From contig CALXOH010000050.1 of assembly GCA_944389975.1 (NCBI GenBank), positions 1 to 57,304 on the forward strand: DNA of 57,304 nucleotides, in the 5' to 3' direction. The translations under genes and the position numbers were made by a program. This DNA is from an uncultured Spirochaetaceae bacterium. Lineage in GTDB: Bacteria; Spirochaetota; Spirochaetia; Sphaerochaetales; Sphaerochaetaceae. The notes under the pieces were generated by a model, which saw only the letters and a list, made by a program, of their open reading frames with translations, made no database searches and was not told the origin of the DNA. Each line of letters opens with the position of its first letter. Within the stretch, counting starts at the first letter, position 1. This document shows, one piece after another, positions 16,444 to 24,848 of this stretch.

Positions 16444-19089
16444 GTGAAAAAGGAATTCAACCTTTCAGTAGACGAGGCTTTGTCTGAACTTGGCAGTACC
16501 AAAGCCGGACTGGAGGAGTCGGAAGCGAAAGAACGGCTTGGAAAGTTCGGTGCCAACAAACTAGAAGAGAAGAAGAAAGACAGCCTCTTCGTCCAGTTCA
16601 TGGGAAAGCTTGCAGACCCGATGATGATAATCCTTATCATCGCTGCATTCCTTTCAGTGATCGCATCAAAAGCTTCGACGGGAGAAGCTGAGTGGACCGA
16701 TGCTGTCATCATCCTGATCGTTGTACTGATCAACGCGATCCTCGGGGTTGTGCAGGAGTCGAAGGCAGAGAAGGCCATCGAGGCTTTGCAGAACATGTCA
16801 AAGGCGAAGTCGAAGGTGAGGCGTTCAGGAAAGATACTTACAGTCGACAGTGAAGAGATCGTTCCCGGAGACATCGTGCTGTTGGAGGCGGGCGACAACG
16901 TACCTGCCGACGGCAGGTTGATAGAAGCTGTATCGCTTCGTGCAGAAGAGGCGGCGCTCACTGGTGAGTCGGTGCCGAGCGAGAAGGATACCGGAATACT
17001 CGAGGGCGGGGAAGTTCCCCTCGGAGATAGGAAGAACATGGTCTACATGGGATCTTCCATCGTATACGGAAGGGGGGAGGCGGTAATAACCCAAACCGGA
17101 ATGAAAAGCGAGATGGGTAAGATCGCATCCGCACTTTCCGAGGCTACCGAAGGTCTTACACCGCTTCAGAAGAAGCTCAACCAGCTTTCAAGGATGCTTA
17201 CGTTCCTGGTGCTCGGGATCTGTCTATTCATGTTCGTAGTGAACATCGTCAGGATCGGCACGTTCACTTTGGAAGGCGTTCTCAATACATTCATGGTCGC
17301 AATCTCGCTTGCCGTCGCAGCGATTCCGGAAGGTCTTGCAGCGGTAGTCACGATCGTTCTTTCAATCGGCGTGACGAAGATGAGCAAGCGCTCTGCAATC
17401 ATCAGAAAGCTTACGGCGGTAGAGACACTCGGATGTACGGAAGTAATATGCTCTGACAAGACCGGCACCCTTACGCAGAACAAGATGACGGTCGTCGACT
17501 CATACTCGAACGATACCGCACTTCTTGCAAAGGGTATGGCACTCTCATCCGATGCATACCTGAACGATTCAAAGAAGGCCGAGGGCGAACCTACCGAGGC
17601 AGCTCTGGTTGCATGGGCATGGAAAGATTATTCGATCGATAAGAAAGAGTTGTCGTCGAAGGGAATAGAGCGCGTTGCGGAAGCTCCGTTCGATTCCGAC
17701 AGGAAGATGATGAGCACCATCAACAAGGATGGGGATGATCTGACCCAGTTTACAAAGGGTGCACCCGATGTGGTCATCAAGCGTTGCACGAAAATACTTT
17801 CCGGCGATGGCATCAGGGAGATGACTGACGAAGACAGGAGCGCGATAAAAGCGAAGAACAAGGAATTTGCAGACAGGGCCCTGAGGGTTCTTGCACTAGC
17901 AATGAAAAAATACGATGCGCTTCCTGATGATACGTCCCCATCTGCTCTTGAGAATGACCTCGTATTCGTCGGACTGACCGGAATGATCGACCCGGTAAGG
18001 CCGGAAGTGAAGGCTGCAATCGCCGAGTGCGCATCTGCAGGCATCCGCCCGATAATGATCACCGGGGACCATATCGACACTGCAGTTGCGATCGGAAAGG
18101 AACTTGGCATCGTCAAATCCCGCGAAGAGGCTATAACGGGCAAGGAGCTTGACAAGCTTTCGGACGAGGAACTCGACAAGTGCATCACCAGGTATTCGAT
18201 CTATGCTCGAGTACAGCCTGAGCACAAGGTAAGGATCGTCAAGGCATGGCAGGCCAACGGCAAGGTCACTGCAATGACCGGAGACGGAGTGAATGACGCA
18301 CCTTCCATCAAGAATGCTGATATCGGGGTCGGAATGGGCATCACGGGTACAGACGTCACGAAGAACGTAGCCGACATGGTGCTTGCAGACGACAACTTCG
18401 CAACGATCATAGTCGCAGTCGAAGAGGGAAGGAAGATATATGACAACATCAGGAAGGCGATCCAGTTCCTCCTTGCATCCAACATGTCCGAGGTCATCGC
18501 CGTATTCGTTACATCCCTCATGGGCTTCAATTTGATGAAACCCGTACACCTTCTTTGGGTCAATCTGATCACCGATACGTTCCCTGCTGTCGGACTTGGC
18601 CTTGAGGCAGGGGATCCTGATATAATGAAACGCCCGCCGAGGCCATCCGGCGAGAGCCTCTTTGCCCGCGGACTTGGAAAGAACTGTGTAATCCAGGGTG
18701 TTGCCGTTGCAATCATCACGATCATTTCGTACGTAGTAGGCGAGATATTCGAGAACGGCACGTTCAACTTCACTACAAGCGAAGACGGCATGACGATGGC
18801 GTTCCTGACCCTTTCGATGGCAGAGATCTTCCATTCGTTCAACCTGAGGTCTTTGGAGAAGTCGATCTTCACGCTCAAGGGACACAACAAGACTTTGTAC
18901 CTTACGCTCCTCGGATCGTTCCTCCTTACGCTCTTTGCACTCTACACGCCGGGAGTGAGCGATGCATTCGGCTTTGCCCACATCTCATTCCAGGAGTTCG
19001 TGATTGCGATCCTGATTGCTGTAATGATCATACCGATCGTAGAGATCCAGAAGGCGGTGGAAAGGGCTTTTGCAAAGAAAGGGAAATAA
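16444..19089 (+). CDS. P-type calcium-transporting ATPase
   Basis: This 881-residue P2-type ATPase of the SERCA/PMCA class probably exports Ca2+. It has an N-terminal cation-ATPase domain, TGES in the actuator domain, the membrane motif AAIPEGLAAV, the phosphorylated Asp338 in DKTGTLTQNKM and the hinge motif GDGVNDAP near residue 615. The M6 segment LLWVNLITDTFPAVGLG has the N...D ligands typical of Ca2+ pumps. About ten membrane segments are expected. GTG 16444 is preceded by GGGGGAG. Mn2+ or Na+ specificity cannot be excluded. A terminator follows. Confidence 0.93.
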   Translation: MKKEFNLSVDEALSELGSTKAGLEESEAKERLGKFGANKLEEKKKDSLFVQFMGKLADPMMIILIIAAFLSVIASKASTGEAEWTDAVIILIVVLINAILGVVQESKAEKAIEALQNMSKAKSKVRRSGKILTVDSEEIVPGDIVLLEAGDNVPADGRLIEAVSLRAEEAALTGESVPSEKDTGILEGGEVPLGDRKNMVYMGSSIVYGRGEAVITQTGMKSEMGKIASALSEATEGLTPLQKKLNQLSRMLTFLVLGICLFMFVVNIVRIGTFTLEGVLNTFMVAISLAVAAIPEGLAAVVTIVLSIGVTKMSKRSAIIRKLTAVETLGCTEVICSDKTGTLTQNKMTVVDSYSNDTALLAKGMALSSDAYLNDSKKAEGEPTEAALVAWAWKDYSIDKKELSSKGIERVAEAPFDSDRKMMSTINKDGDDLTQFTKGAPDVVIKRCTKILSGDGIREMTDEDRSAIKAKNKEFADRALRVLALAMKKYDALPDDTSPSALENDLVFVGLTGMIDPVRPEVKAAIAECASAGIRPIMITGDHIDTAVAIGKELGIVKSREEAITGKELDKLSDEELDKCITRYSIYARVQPEHKVRIVKAWQANGKVTAMTGDGVNDAPSIKNADIGVGMGITGTDVTKNVADMVLADDNFATIIVAVEEGRKIYDNIRKAIQFLLASNMSEVIAVFVTSLMGFNLMKPVHLLWVNLITDTFPAVGLGLEAGDPDIMKRPPRPSGESLFARGLGKNCVIQGVAVAIITIISYVVGEIFENGTFNFTTSEDGMTMAFLTLSMAEIFHSFNLRSLEKSIFTLKGHNKTLYLTLLGSFLLTLFALYTPGVSDAFGFAHISFQEFVIAILIAVMIIPIVEIQKAVERAFAKKGK

Positions 19090-19109
19090 TCGGATTTGCG
19101 ATCCATTCA

Positions 19110-19139
19110 GGCCGGAGGCACCCCCTCCGGTCTTTTTTT
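19110..19139 (+). terminator. Terminator of the P-type ATPase gene
   Basis: GGCCGGAGG (19110-19118) pairs with CCTCCGGTC (19124-19132), with one G-T pair, loop CACCC, followed by seven T. Confidence 0.92.
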
Positions 19140-19190
19140 AGGCCTGTTTTTCCGTACTTTGTGTTAATATGGTTGGAAAGGGGAGTTTGT

Positions 19191-21098
19191 TTGAAAGGGG
19201 TTGTTTCCAGAATACTGGGTGCGTGGGACAAGTTTCTGTTTGCGCTTGCCCATGCGCTTCCGGTGATCACTTATTTTACGTTTTCTTTTCTCGTCGTCTA
19301 TGCATTCTTCGGTCTCAAGTACACGATAGTGACGTCCATTACCGCAATTTTCTTCTCAAGCGACGTGAAGAAGAATTCGTTCCATCTCTCTCGCTATGTA
19401 TATCTCGCGCTCTACTCCGTGTTGTTCCTCTCAATAGTTACGTTCTTCGCCCCATACCCCGTATGGAGGGTGTTTTTCAGCTTCCTCATCCCCTTTTTGG
19501 TCGTGGCGACGAAAAGCAGTCAATTCTCTCCTCACGGGTATTTCCAATACGTCATGCTATACGTGTTCCTCTCCCTTGCTCCCCCGGAAAATATGGATGA
19601 GTACATGATGGAGCTGGAAGCCATGCTTTTCTCGATAATCCTCCTTGCATCGATTCTCTACCTTGTGATCTCGGTGAGGAACAAAGAAGATGATGACGAG
19701 CTTGACCTCCCGGGGCTTTTCTCATCCCTCTCCGCGCTCATACCGCTACTGGGGGACGCGGACAAAAGGCGTGAACTGGAGGATGGAATCGAAAAGCTTT
19801 TGGATAAAGTCGGAAAGGCTTCCGCCTTGAAAGGCGCTCTTGAGCCGATATACACGATGGCATTTACACTCCTTCAACGTTTTTCATACATCACATCCGA
19901 TTACGAAGGAAAGGAAACATTGGATGTATCCGAGATAAGGGAACTCAGGAAGCTTTCCTCTTTCATGTATATGGCGAGCGTGACGATAACCACAAAAAGG
20001 GAAGGGGAGATCGTACGTACAGGCAATGCGATGCTCTCGTCCATGGATATCCCGGAAGGAAGGGTGAGGATCTTCATCCGAAGCGTTTTACACATGATCG
20101 TGATGATGACCGAATACCTTGAGAACGGCCTTGGGGATGAAGTGAAAAAGGAGGGTTTCCTATCCCGGCTGGTACGCGAAATACCATTCCGCTTCTCCCT
20201 CGATGCTTTTGAGTTGAGATTCGCACTCCGCTTGTCGATGGTGATGGGCATAAGTCAGATGATAAGCGTCTCGCTGCCGATCACCCATTCGTACTGGATC
20301 GACTTGAATGCGTTTCTATTGATGCAACCGACGAGTGAAGAGAGCATATACAGGATGAAGACCCGTCCGATCGGGACTGCACTCGGGTGCGTTCTGATGG
20401 CTGCAATATATCCATATCTGACTACCGTCAGTCTTGAATTGGAGTTTGCGATCCTGATGATCGCGCTTATGTATTGCTCACGCCCGGGCACTTGGAACCA
20501 GCCGATTTTCTCCACCGCGTACGCTTTGACGATGGCATCGATGAGCATCGAGCACGGCACGGCCCTTGCACTCCGCCTCTTTTTCCTGATGATAGCCGTC
20601 ATGACTGTATTTGTCGTCAACAGGTTCTTCTTCCCGATCAGAAAGTGCAACAAGCTCAGCCACAACTTCTGGTCGCTTTTCAGATTGCACAACAGCTATT
20701 GGCAGATAATCCGGGAGGGGATAAACGGGGATACCGAACTATCTGTCTCTTCCGACATACTCTCCCATTTCCACCTTTACCTCTCGGAAGCGGGGAAGAA
20801 TGCAGAGGGGAATGAGAAACTGGAGGAGGTGCTCCTCATCCTCTGGCACATGTTCTCGGAACTTGAACAGATACATTACCTCGTGAGGACGAAAAGCCTC
20901 GACAAGAAGGAGAAAGAGGAGCTGTTGGACCTTATAGATGCGATTCAGAAAGACCTCTATCCGATAATAAGGGATGAGGATTTCCCGCCCCTTCTGGAGA
21001 AACTGCACTTTCAAAGGAAGGATTTCTCATTCGTCCTCAACCAATACCTTGCACATTCGAAAGAGCTTCTGGCATATAAGGCGTACATTCCGTTTTGA
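19191..21098 (+). CDS. FUSC-family membrane protein
   Basis: This is an integral membrane protein of about 635 residues with two groups of membrane helices (about residues 20-150 and 345-480) separated and followed by cytoplasmic helical domains. The second group (ITHSYWIDLNAFLLMQPT ... RLFFLMIAVMTVFVVNRFFF) matches the FUSC_2 domain found in YccS and aromatic-acid exporter-like proteins. The substrate is unknown. TTG 19191 is chosen because AAGGGGAG lies seven bases before it; GTG 19161 is possible but lacks a ribosome-binding site. The CBS-ACT gene follows 61 bases later on the same strand. Confidence 0.75.
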   Translation: MKGVVSRILGAWDKFLFALAHALPVITYFTFSFLVVYAFFGLKYTIVTSITAIFFSSDVKKNSFHLSRYVYLALYSVLFLSIVTFFAPYPVWRVFFSFLIPFLVVATKSSQFSPHGYFQYVMLYVFLSLAPPENMDEYMMELEAMLFSIILLASILYLVISVRNKEDDDELDLPGLFSSLSALIPLLGDADKRRELEDGIEKLLDKVGKASALKGALEPIYTMAFTLLQRFSYITSDYEGKETLDVSEIRELRKLSSFMYMASVTITTKREGEIVRTGNAMLSSMDIPEGRVRIFIRSVLHMIVMMTEYLENGLGDEVKKEGFLSRLVREIPFRFSLDAFELRFALRLSMVMGISQMISVSLPITHSYWIDLNAFLLMQPTSEESIYRMKTRPIGTALGCVLMAAIYPYLTTVSLELEFAILMIALMYCSRPGTWNQPIFSTAYALTMASMSIEHGTALALRLFFLMIAVMTVFVVNRFFFPIRKCNKLSHNFWSLFRLHNSYWQIIREGINGDTELSVSSDILSHFHLYLSEAGKNAEGNEKLEEVLLILWHMFSELEQIHYLVRTKSLDKKEKEELLDLIDAIQKDLYPIIRDEDFPPLLEKLHFQRKDFSFVLNQYLAHSKELLAYKAYIPF

Positions 21099-21159
21099 TG
21101 TTGCAAGCGGCAACATATCGGGCTAACATGATTATCCTGATAAAAAGCGGAGATTACTG

Positions 21160-21810
21160 ATGACCATAGAGAAGAAGATGCGTAAGAACCCTGTAGTTGC
21201 CCGTTCTGACATGAGCGCTGCAACCGTTTTGAAGCTGATGAAGGATGAGAAGGTAGCAAAGGTCCCTGTACTCGATGAAAACGGCAACCTCGTCGGCGTT
21301 ATAACCGAGAAGGATATCCTGAGGGCGAACGTACAAGATAGATCGGGACTGTCGCTGCTAGAGATGGCGTACGAGGTGAGCAACCTCCCCGTGGAGAGGA
21401 TAATGACCACTGACGTCGTCTCAATCGGTCCGAAGACATCGATCGAGGATACTTTGCGTTTGATGGTCACTCAGGAACTTTCGTTTCTGCCGGTGCTCGA
21501 GGGAAGGAAGCTCGTGGGGATAATGTCGAAAAGCGACATGTTCAAAATCATGATAGAGCTGTTCGGGGCGCGCCATTACGGAACGCGTATAACGTTCGAA
21601 GTACAAGACAAGATCGGTACGATCGCAAGGCTTTCAAAGGCGCTTGCAGACAACAATATCTCGATAATCAGCCTATGCACACTCCCGACCGGGGATGACC
21701 CGGATCTGGTGAGCATAACGCTGAAAGTGCAAGGTGCTGACGAAGATACCCTTGTCTCCCTTCTTTCTTCCCTTGGCTTACGCATCATAGATCAGGGGGA
21801 GAACAACTGA
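21160..21810 (+). CDS. CBS-pair and ACT domain protein
   Basis: Two CBS motifs (residues about 5-60 and 78-135) bind adenine nucleotides in related proteins, and they are followed by an ACT domain (about 143-212: TFEVQDKIGTIARLSKALAD), which usually binds amino acids. The combination resembles AcuB-type regulators of unknown output. 216 residues. It lies two bases before the Smr gene, so the two are surely co-transcribed. Confidence 0.82.
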   Translation: MTIEKKMRKNPVVARSDMSAATVLKLMKDEKVAKVPVLDENGNLVGVITEKDILRANVQDRSGLSLLEMAYEVSNLPVERIMTTDVVSIGPKTSIEDTLRLMVTQELSFLPVLEGRKLVGIMSKSDMFKIMIELFGARHYGTRITFEVQDKIGTIARLSKALADNNISIISLCTLPTGDDPDLVSITLKVQGADEDTLVSLLSSLGLRIIDQGENN

Positions 21811-21812
21811 AA

Positions 21813-22955
21813 ATGGGAAAGAAAGCCAGGAAAAACGTAAAAAGACAGGTATTTGAGAAAAGGGACAAGAAGGATGAATCCCTCTCTCCGTTCTCTTCCA
21901 TCATCTTGAAGGAAAAGAAAGAGGAAGAGAATAAGGATGAGAAGAAGAATATGGTTCAACGGGAGAAGAAGCCTTATGAGATAGTGCAAGGCTACGATCC
22001 CGATGCATCGTTTGCAGACATCCTCAGCTCATTCGAGGCGACGGGTAATCCGTACTCTGCTAAAAAAAGCGTAAGGCCGGAAGCGAAGGAGGACTTCGCC
22101 GCCATCTTCTCAAAGTGGGAGAACAGGGGGAAAAAGAGCGTTTCGAAAGGCACGTACGTAAAGAGCACATACAAAGCCACAAAGTCCTTTGACGAGATTC
22201 TTGACGCATATGAGAACCCCAAGGATGAAAAGGGGCGGAAGGCGCCGGAAGTAGTGGTGGAGGAAGAGGATGACGAGGTGATTGAGGAAGTGGAGAAGAG
22301 AGTTGAAGAGCTTCCCCAAGACACTCTTTTCAGAACACCCGATGAGGATGAGGAGAGAAGCCCGGAGGCATCCTGGTCGATCTATGGGGATAATGATTCG
22401 TTTGTTAGGAAAACCCCGGTTGTTGAGGAAGTTGGGAAGAAAGAGGAATTTCCGAAACCTGATGAGGAGGAGAAGAAGTCCAAGTACATCCCTGGGAAGA
22501 ACTTCGGGGAGATCCTTTCTTCATACTATGCTCCGAAAGAGAAGAAGGAAATGAAAGAGAAAAGCGAGAGGAAGGCGAAAAAGGAACGCCCCGTGGTAAA
22601 GACATTCGAGGAGATGATGTTGGAGAAAGGTGACTCGTACGAGAAGAGGGCTGAATATACGATCAGCAAGCTCAGAACGATGCTTCCACAAGCCACGCTC
22701 GACCTCCACGGATTGACTAAAGAGGAGGGAAGGGGTCAAGTTGATGCGTTCATCAACGACTGCATGGAGAACGGGATACGTAAGATCTCGATAATAACCG
22801 GAAAGGGACTTCATTCCGAAGATGGCGTTTCCGTCATCAAGGAGATGGTGGATGAATACCTCTCTTCATCGGATGTAGTGAGCGAGATGGGAAAAGCTCC
22901 GGCGAACTACGGGGGGTCGGGAGCCTACTGGGTAATACTTAAAAAGAAAAGGTAG
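21813..22955 (+). CDS. Smr-domain protein with repeated N-terminal motifs
   Basis: The C-terminal 90 residues are a Smr (small MutS-related) domain with the DLHGLT motif (LDLHGLTKEEGRGQV) and ITGKGLHSEDG, a fold with nucleic-acid nicking or RNA-cleaving activity in relatives. The N-terminal 290 residues are low-complexity, rich in Lys and Glu, and contain a recurring short motif: SFADILSSFE, DFAAIFSKWE, SFDEILDAYE, NFGEILSSYY and TFEEMM. These look like linear interaction motifs. The last codon and stop lie in the arm of a hairpin shared with the convergent infA. Confidence 0.85.
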   Translation: MGKKARKNVKRQVFEKRDKKDESLSPFSSIILKEKKEEENKDEKKNMVQREKKPYEIVQGYDPDASFADILSSFEATGNPYSAKKSVRPEAKEDFAAIFSKWENRGKKSVSKGTYVKSTYKATKSFDEILDAYENPKDEKGRKAPEVVVEEEDDEVIEEVEKRVEELPQDTLFRTPDEDEERSPEASWSIYGDNDSFVRKTPVVEEVGKKEEFPKPDEEEKKSKYIPGKNFGEILSSYYAPKEKKEMKEKSERKAKKERPVVKTFEEMMLEKGDSYEKRAEYTISKLRTMLPQATLDLHGLTKEEGRGQVDAFINDCMENGIRKISIITGKGLHSEDGVSVIKEMVDEYLSSSDVVSEMGKAPANYGGSGAYWVILKKKR

Positions 22956-22971
22956 CGCTTCTGCTACCTTT
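22948..22971. terminator. Bidirectional hairpin holding both stop codons
   Basis: AAAGGTAGC (22948-22956) pairs perfectly with GCTACCTTT (22963-22971), loop GCTTCT. The TAG stop of the Smr gene (22953-22955) and the TAG stop of infA (22964-22966) lie in opposite arms. On the minus strand a T-rich run follows the stem, so it should terminate infA well; in the plus direction the T-run is short. Confidence 0.85.
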
Positions 22972-23182
22972 CCCTGTAGACGATCCTTCCTTTCGTGAGG
23001 TCGTACGGTGAGAGTTCGACGCGAACTGTGTCGCCAGGCACGATCCTGATGTAATGCTTCCTCATCTTTCCACTCAGGTGTGCGAGGATTACGAGCTTGT
23101 TCTGGAGTTCGACTCTGAACATCGTGTTCGGAAGTGCTTCCTTTACGACTCCTTCGACCTCGATTGCTTCTTCTTTTGCCAT
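22964..23182 (-). CDS. infA: Translation initiation factor IF-1
   Basis: This 72-residue OB-fold protein binds the 30S A site during initiation. The sequence is nearly canonical ([13 protein letters not shown]..., [30 protein letters not shown]). GAGGAG lies just before ATG 23182, and a 13-base palindrome GGTTTTTAAAACC (23194-23206) is in its leader. It stands alone, not in a ribosomal operon, and is divergent from glyA. Confidence 0.97.
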   Translation of the reverse strand: MAKEEAIEVEGVVKEALPNTMFRVELQNKLVILAHLSGKMRKHYIRIVPGDTVRVELSPYDLTKGRIVYRER

Positions 23183-23213
23183 TATTTCTCCTCGGTTTTT
23201 AAAACCACCAAAT

Positions 23214-23243
23214 AGTTTAGTGGGGAGGCCTGTCAGATGTCAA
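23214..23243 (-). promoter_or_regulatory. Promoter of infA
   Basis: On the minus strand TTGACA (23238-23243) and TAAACT (23214-23219) are 18 bases apart, about 30 bases upstream of the infA start. Confidence 0.6.
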
Positions 23244-23281
23244 CGCCGCATGTTCTTCCTGTTTCTTGAATGGATGGAAAA

Positions 23282-23290
23282 TGCTACAAT
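23282..23290 (+). promoter_or_regulatory. Extended -10 promoter of glyA operon
   Basis: TGCTACAAT is an extended -10 element (TGn plus TACAAT), 30 bases before the glyA start; TTCTTG 16 bases upstream may be a weak -35. I see no glycine-riboswitch fold in the short leader. Confidence 0.5.
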
Positions 23291-23320
23291 CCTTGGTAGG
23301 TTTTTCTTCAGGAGGTTCAT

Positions 23321-24847
23321 GTGGAAGCACTCGGACGTTGGATAAGTGGGAACGGAGACGGAAACGTCGAGATGATAAACTACGTTTCGTCCCTTACGTT
23401 GATAAAAAGGGAATCGGCATTCGTCGCCGACCGGATCGTCAGGGAATTGAGGGATCAGAGAAGCTATCTGAAGCTGATTGCGAGCGAGAACTACTCATCG
23501 ATTGCGCTCCAGTCTGCGATGGGCAATCTCTTCACTGACAAATATGCCGAAGGCTATCCATACCACCGCTTCTATGCAGGGTGCGACAACGTCGATGACG
23601 TCGAGGCTTATGCAGTGGAGAAGGCGAAGAAGCTTTTCAATGCAGAGCATGCGTACGTACAACCCCACTCGGGAGCGGATGCAAACCTATGCGCATACTG
23701 GGCGATATTGAATGCGAAGGTCGAAGTGCCTCAATTGGAGGAGATGGGAGTTTCCAATCCATCTGCCATGGAAAGGGAGGACTGGGAGAAGATCCGTGCA
23801 GCGTGCCATAACCAGCGCCTCCTGGGCCTCGATTACTATTCGGGCGGACACCTCACGCACGGCTACAGGCAGAACGTATCTGCACAGATGTTCGACGCAT
23901 ATTCATACCAGGTCGACAAAGACAGCGACCTCCTTGACTACGATGAGATCGAGCGCCTTGCAAAAGAGATCAGGCCTCTCATTCTCCTTGCAGGGTACTC
24001 TGCATACCCCAGGAAGATAGATTTCAAGAGGATGAGTGAGATCGCGCACTCGGTCGGGGCCGTGTTGATGGTCGACATGGCGCACTTTGCAGGACTTGTC
24101 GCAGGCGGTGTGTTCCAAGGGGAATACAACCCTGTTCTATGGGCGGATGTTGTCACGAGCACGACTCATAAAACCCTGCGAGGTCCACGAGGTGGATTGA
24201 TCCTTTGCAAGAAAGAGTTTGCAGAGTACGTTGACAAAGGCTGCCCGATGGTCATCGGCGGTCCTCTTCCGCACGTGTTGGCTGCAAAAGCGATATGCTT
24301 CGAGGAAGCTCTATCCCCGTCTTTCAAGGAGTATGCGTCGAAGATCGTCGAAAACGCATCAGCACTCGCATCTTTCCTGATCCAGCGCGGGGTGCCTGTG
24401 CTCACCGGGGGAACCGACAACCACTTGATGCTCATCGACGTTACGCCTTTCGGCCTCAATGGAAGGCAGGCTGAGTTCATCATGCGTAAGTGCGGCATAA
24501 CGCTCAACAGGAACGCTCTCCCATTCGATCCGAACGGGCCTTGGTACACATCCGGCCTCAGGATCGGAACCCCTGCCGTGACCACCCTTGGAATGGGCAA
24601 GGAGGACATGGAGGAGATTGCTGATGTGATTGCATTCATACTCAAGCACTCAAGAAGTGCGGTCATCTCCAAGGGAGAGAACAAAGGAAGCCTTTCCAAA
24701 AACAGGGCGACGATGGACAATTGTGATATCAAGGCAACGACGGAGAGGGTTCACGCACTGTTGAAAAAACATCTGCTGTACCCGGAGCTTGATCTAGATT
24801 TCCTCGAAAGGGAATTCTTGATCGAAGAAGAGGCCAAGGAGGATTGA
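23321..24847 (+). CDS. glyA: Serine hydroxymethyltransferase, long form
   Basis: This PLP enzyme interconverts serine and glycine and charges tetrahydrofolate with a one-carbon unit. The PLP lysine is Lys284 in TSTTHKTLRGPRGG; LKLIASENY is the conserved N-terminal motif. At 508 residues it is about 90 longer than most bacterial GlyA; long forms of this size are known from treponemes, which supports a spirochaete origin. GTG 23321 has AGGAGG five bases upstream. It is the first gene of an operon with the hydantoinase (one base gap) and the HAD-deaminase fusion. Confidence 0.95.
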   Translation: MEALGRWISGNGDGNVEMINYVSSLTLIKRESAFVADRIVRELRDQRSYLKLIASENYSSIALQSAMGNLFTDKYAEGYPYHRFYAGCDNVDDVEAYAVEKAKKLFNAEHAYVQPHSGADANLCAYWAILNAKVEVPQLEEMGVSNPSAMEREDWEKIRAACHNQRLLGLDYYSGGHLTHGYRQNVSAQMFDAYSYQVDKDSDLLDYDEIERLAKEIRPLILLAGYSAYPRKIDFKRMSEIAHSVGAVLMVDMAHFAGLVAGGVFQGEYNPVLWADVVTSTTHKTLRGPRGGLILCKKEFAEYVDKGCPMVIGGPLPHVLAAKAICFEEALSPSFKEYASKIVENASALASFLIQRGVPVLTGGTDNHLMLIDVTPFGLNGRQAEFIMRKCGITLNRNALPFDPNGPWYTSGLRIGTPAVTTLGMGKEDMEEIADVIAFILKHSRSAVISKGENKGSLSKNRATMDNCDIKATTERVHALLKKHLLYPELDLDFLEREFLIEEEAKED

Positions 24848-24848
24848 C

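Noticed and set aside
17896-18981. 361-codon open frame opposite the P-type ATPase
   Set aside because: It is a shadow of the real gene on the other strand; it has no ribosome-binding site and an arginine- and cysteine-rich composition.
23291-23320. Glycine riboswitch before glyA
   Set aside because: The predicted leader is about 25 bases, too short for any known aptamer.
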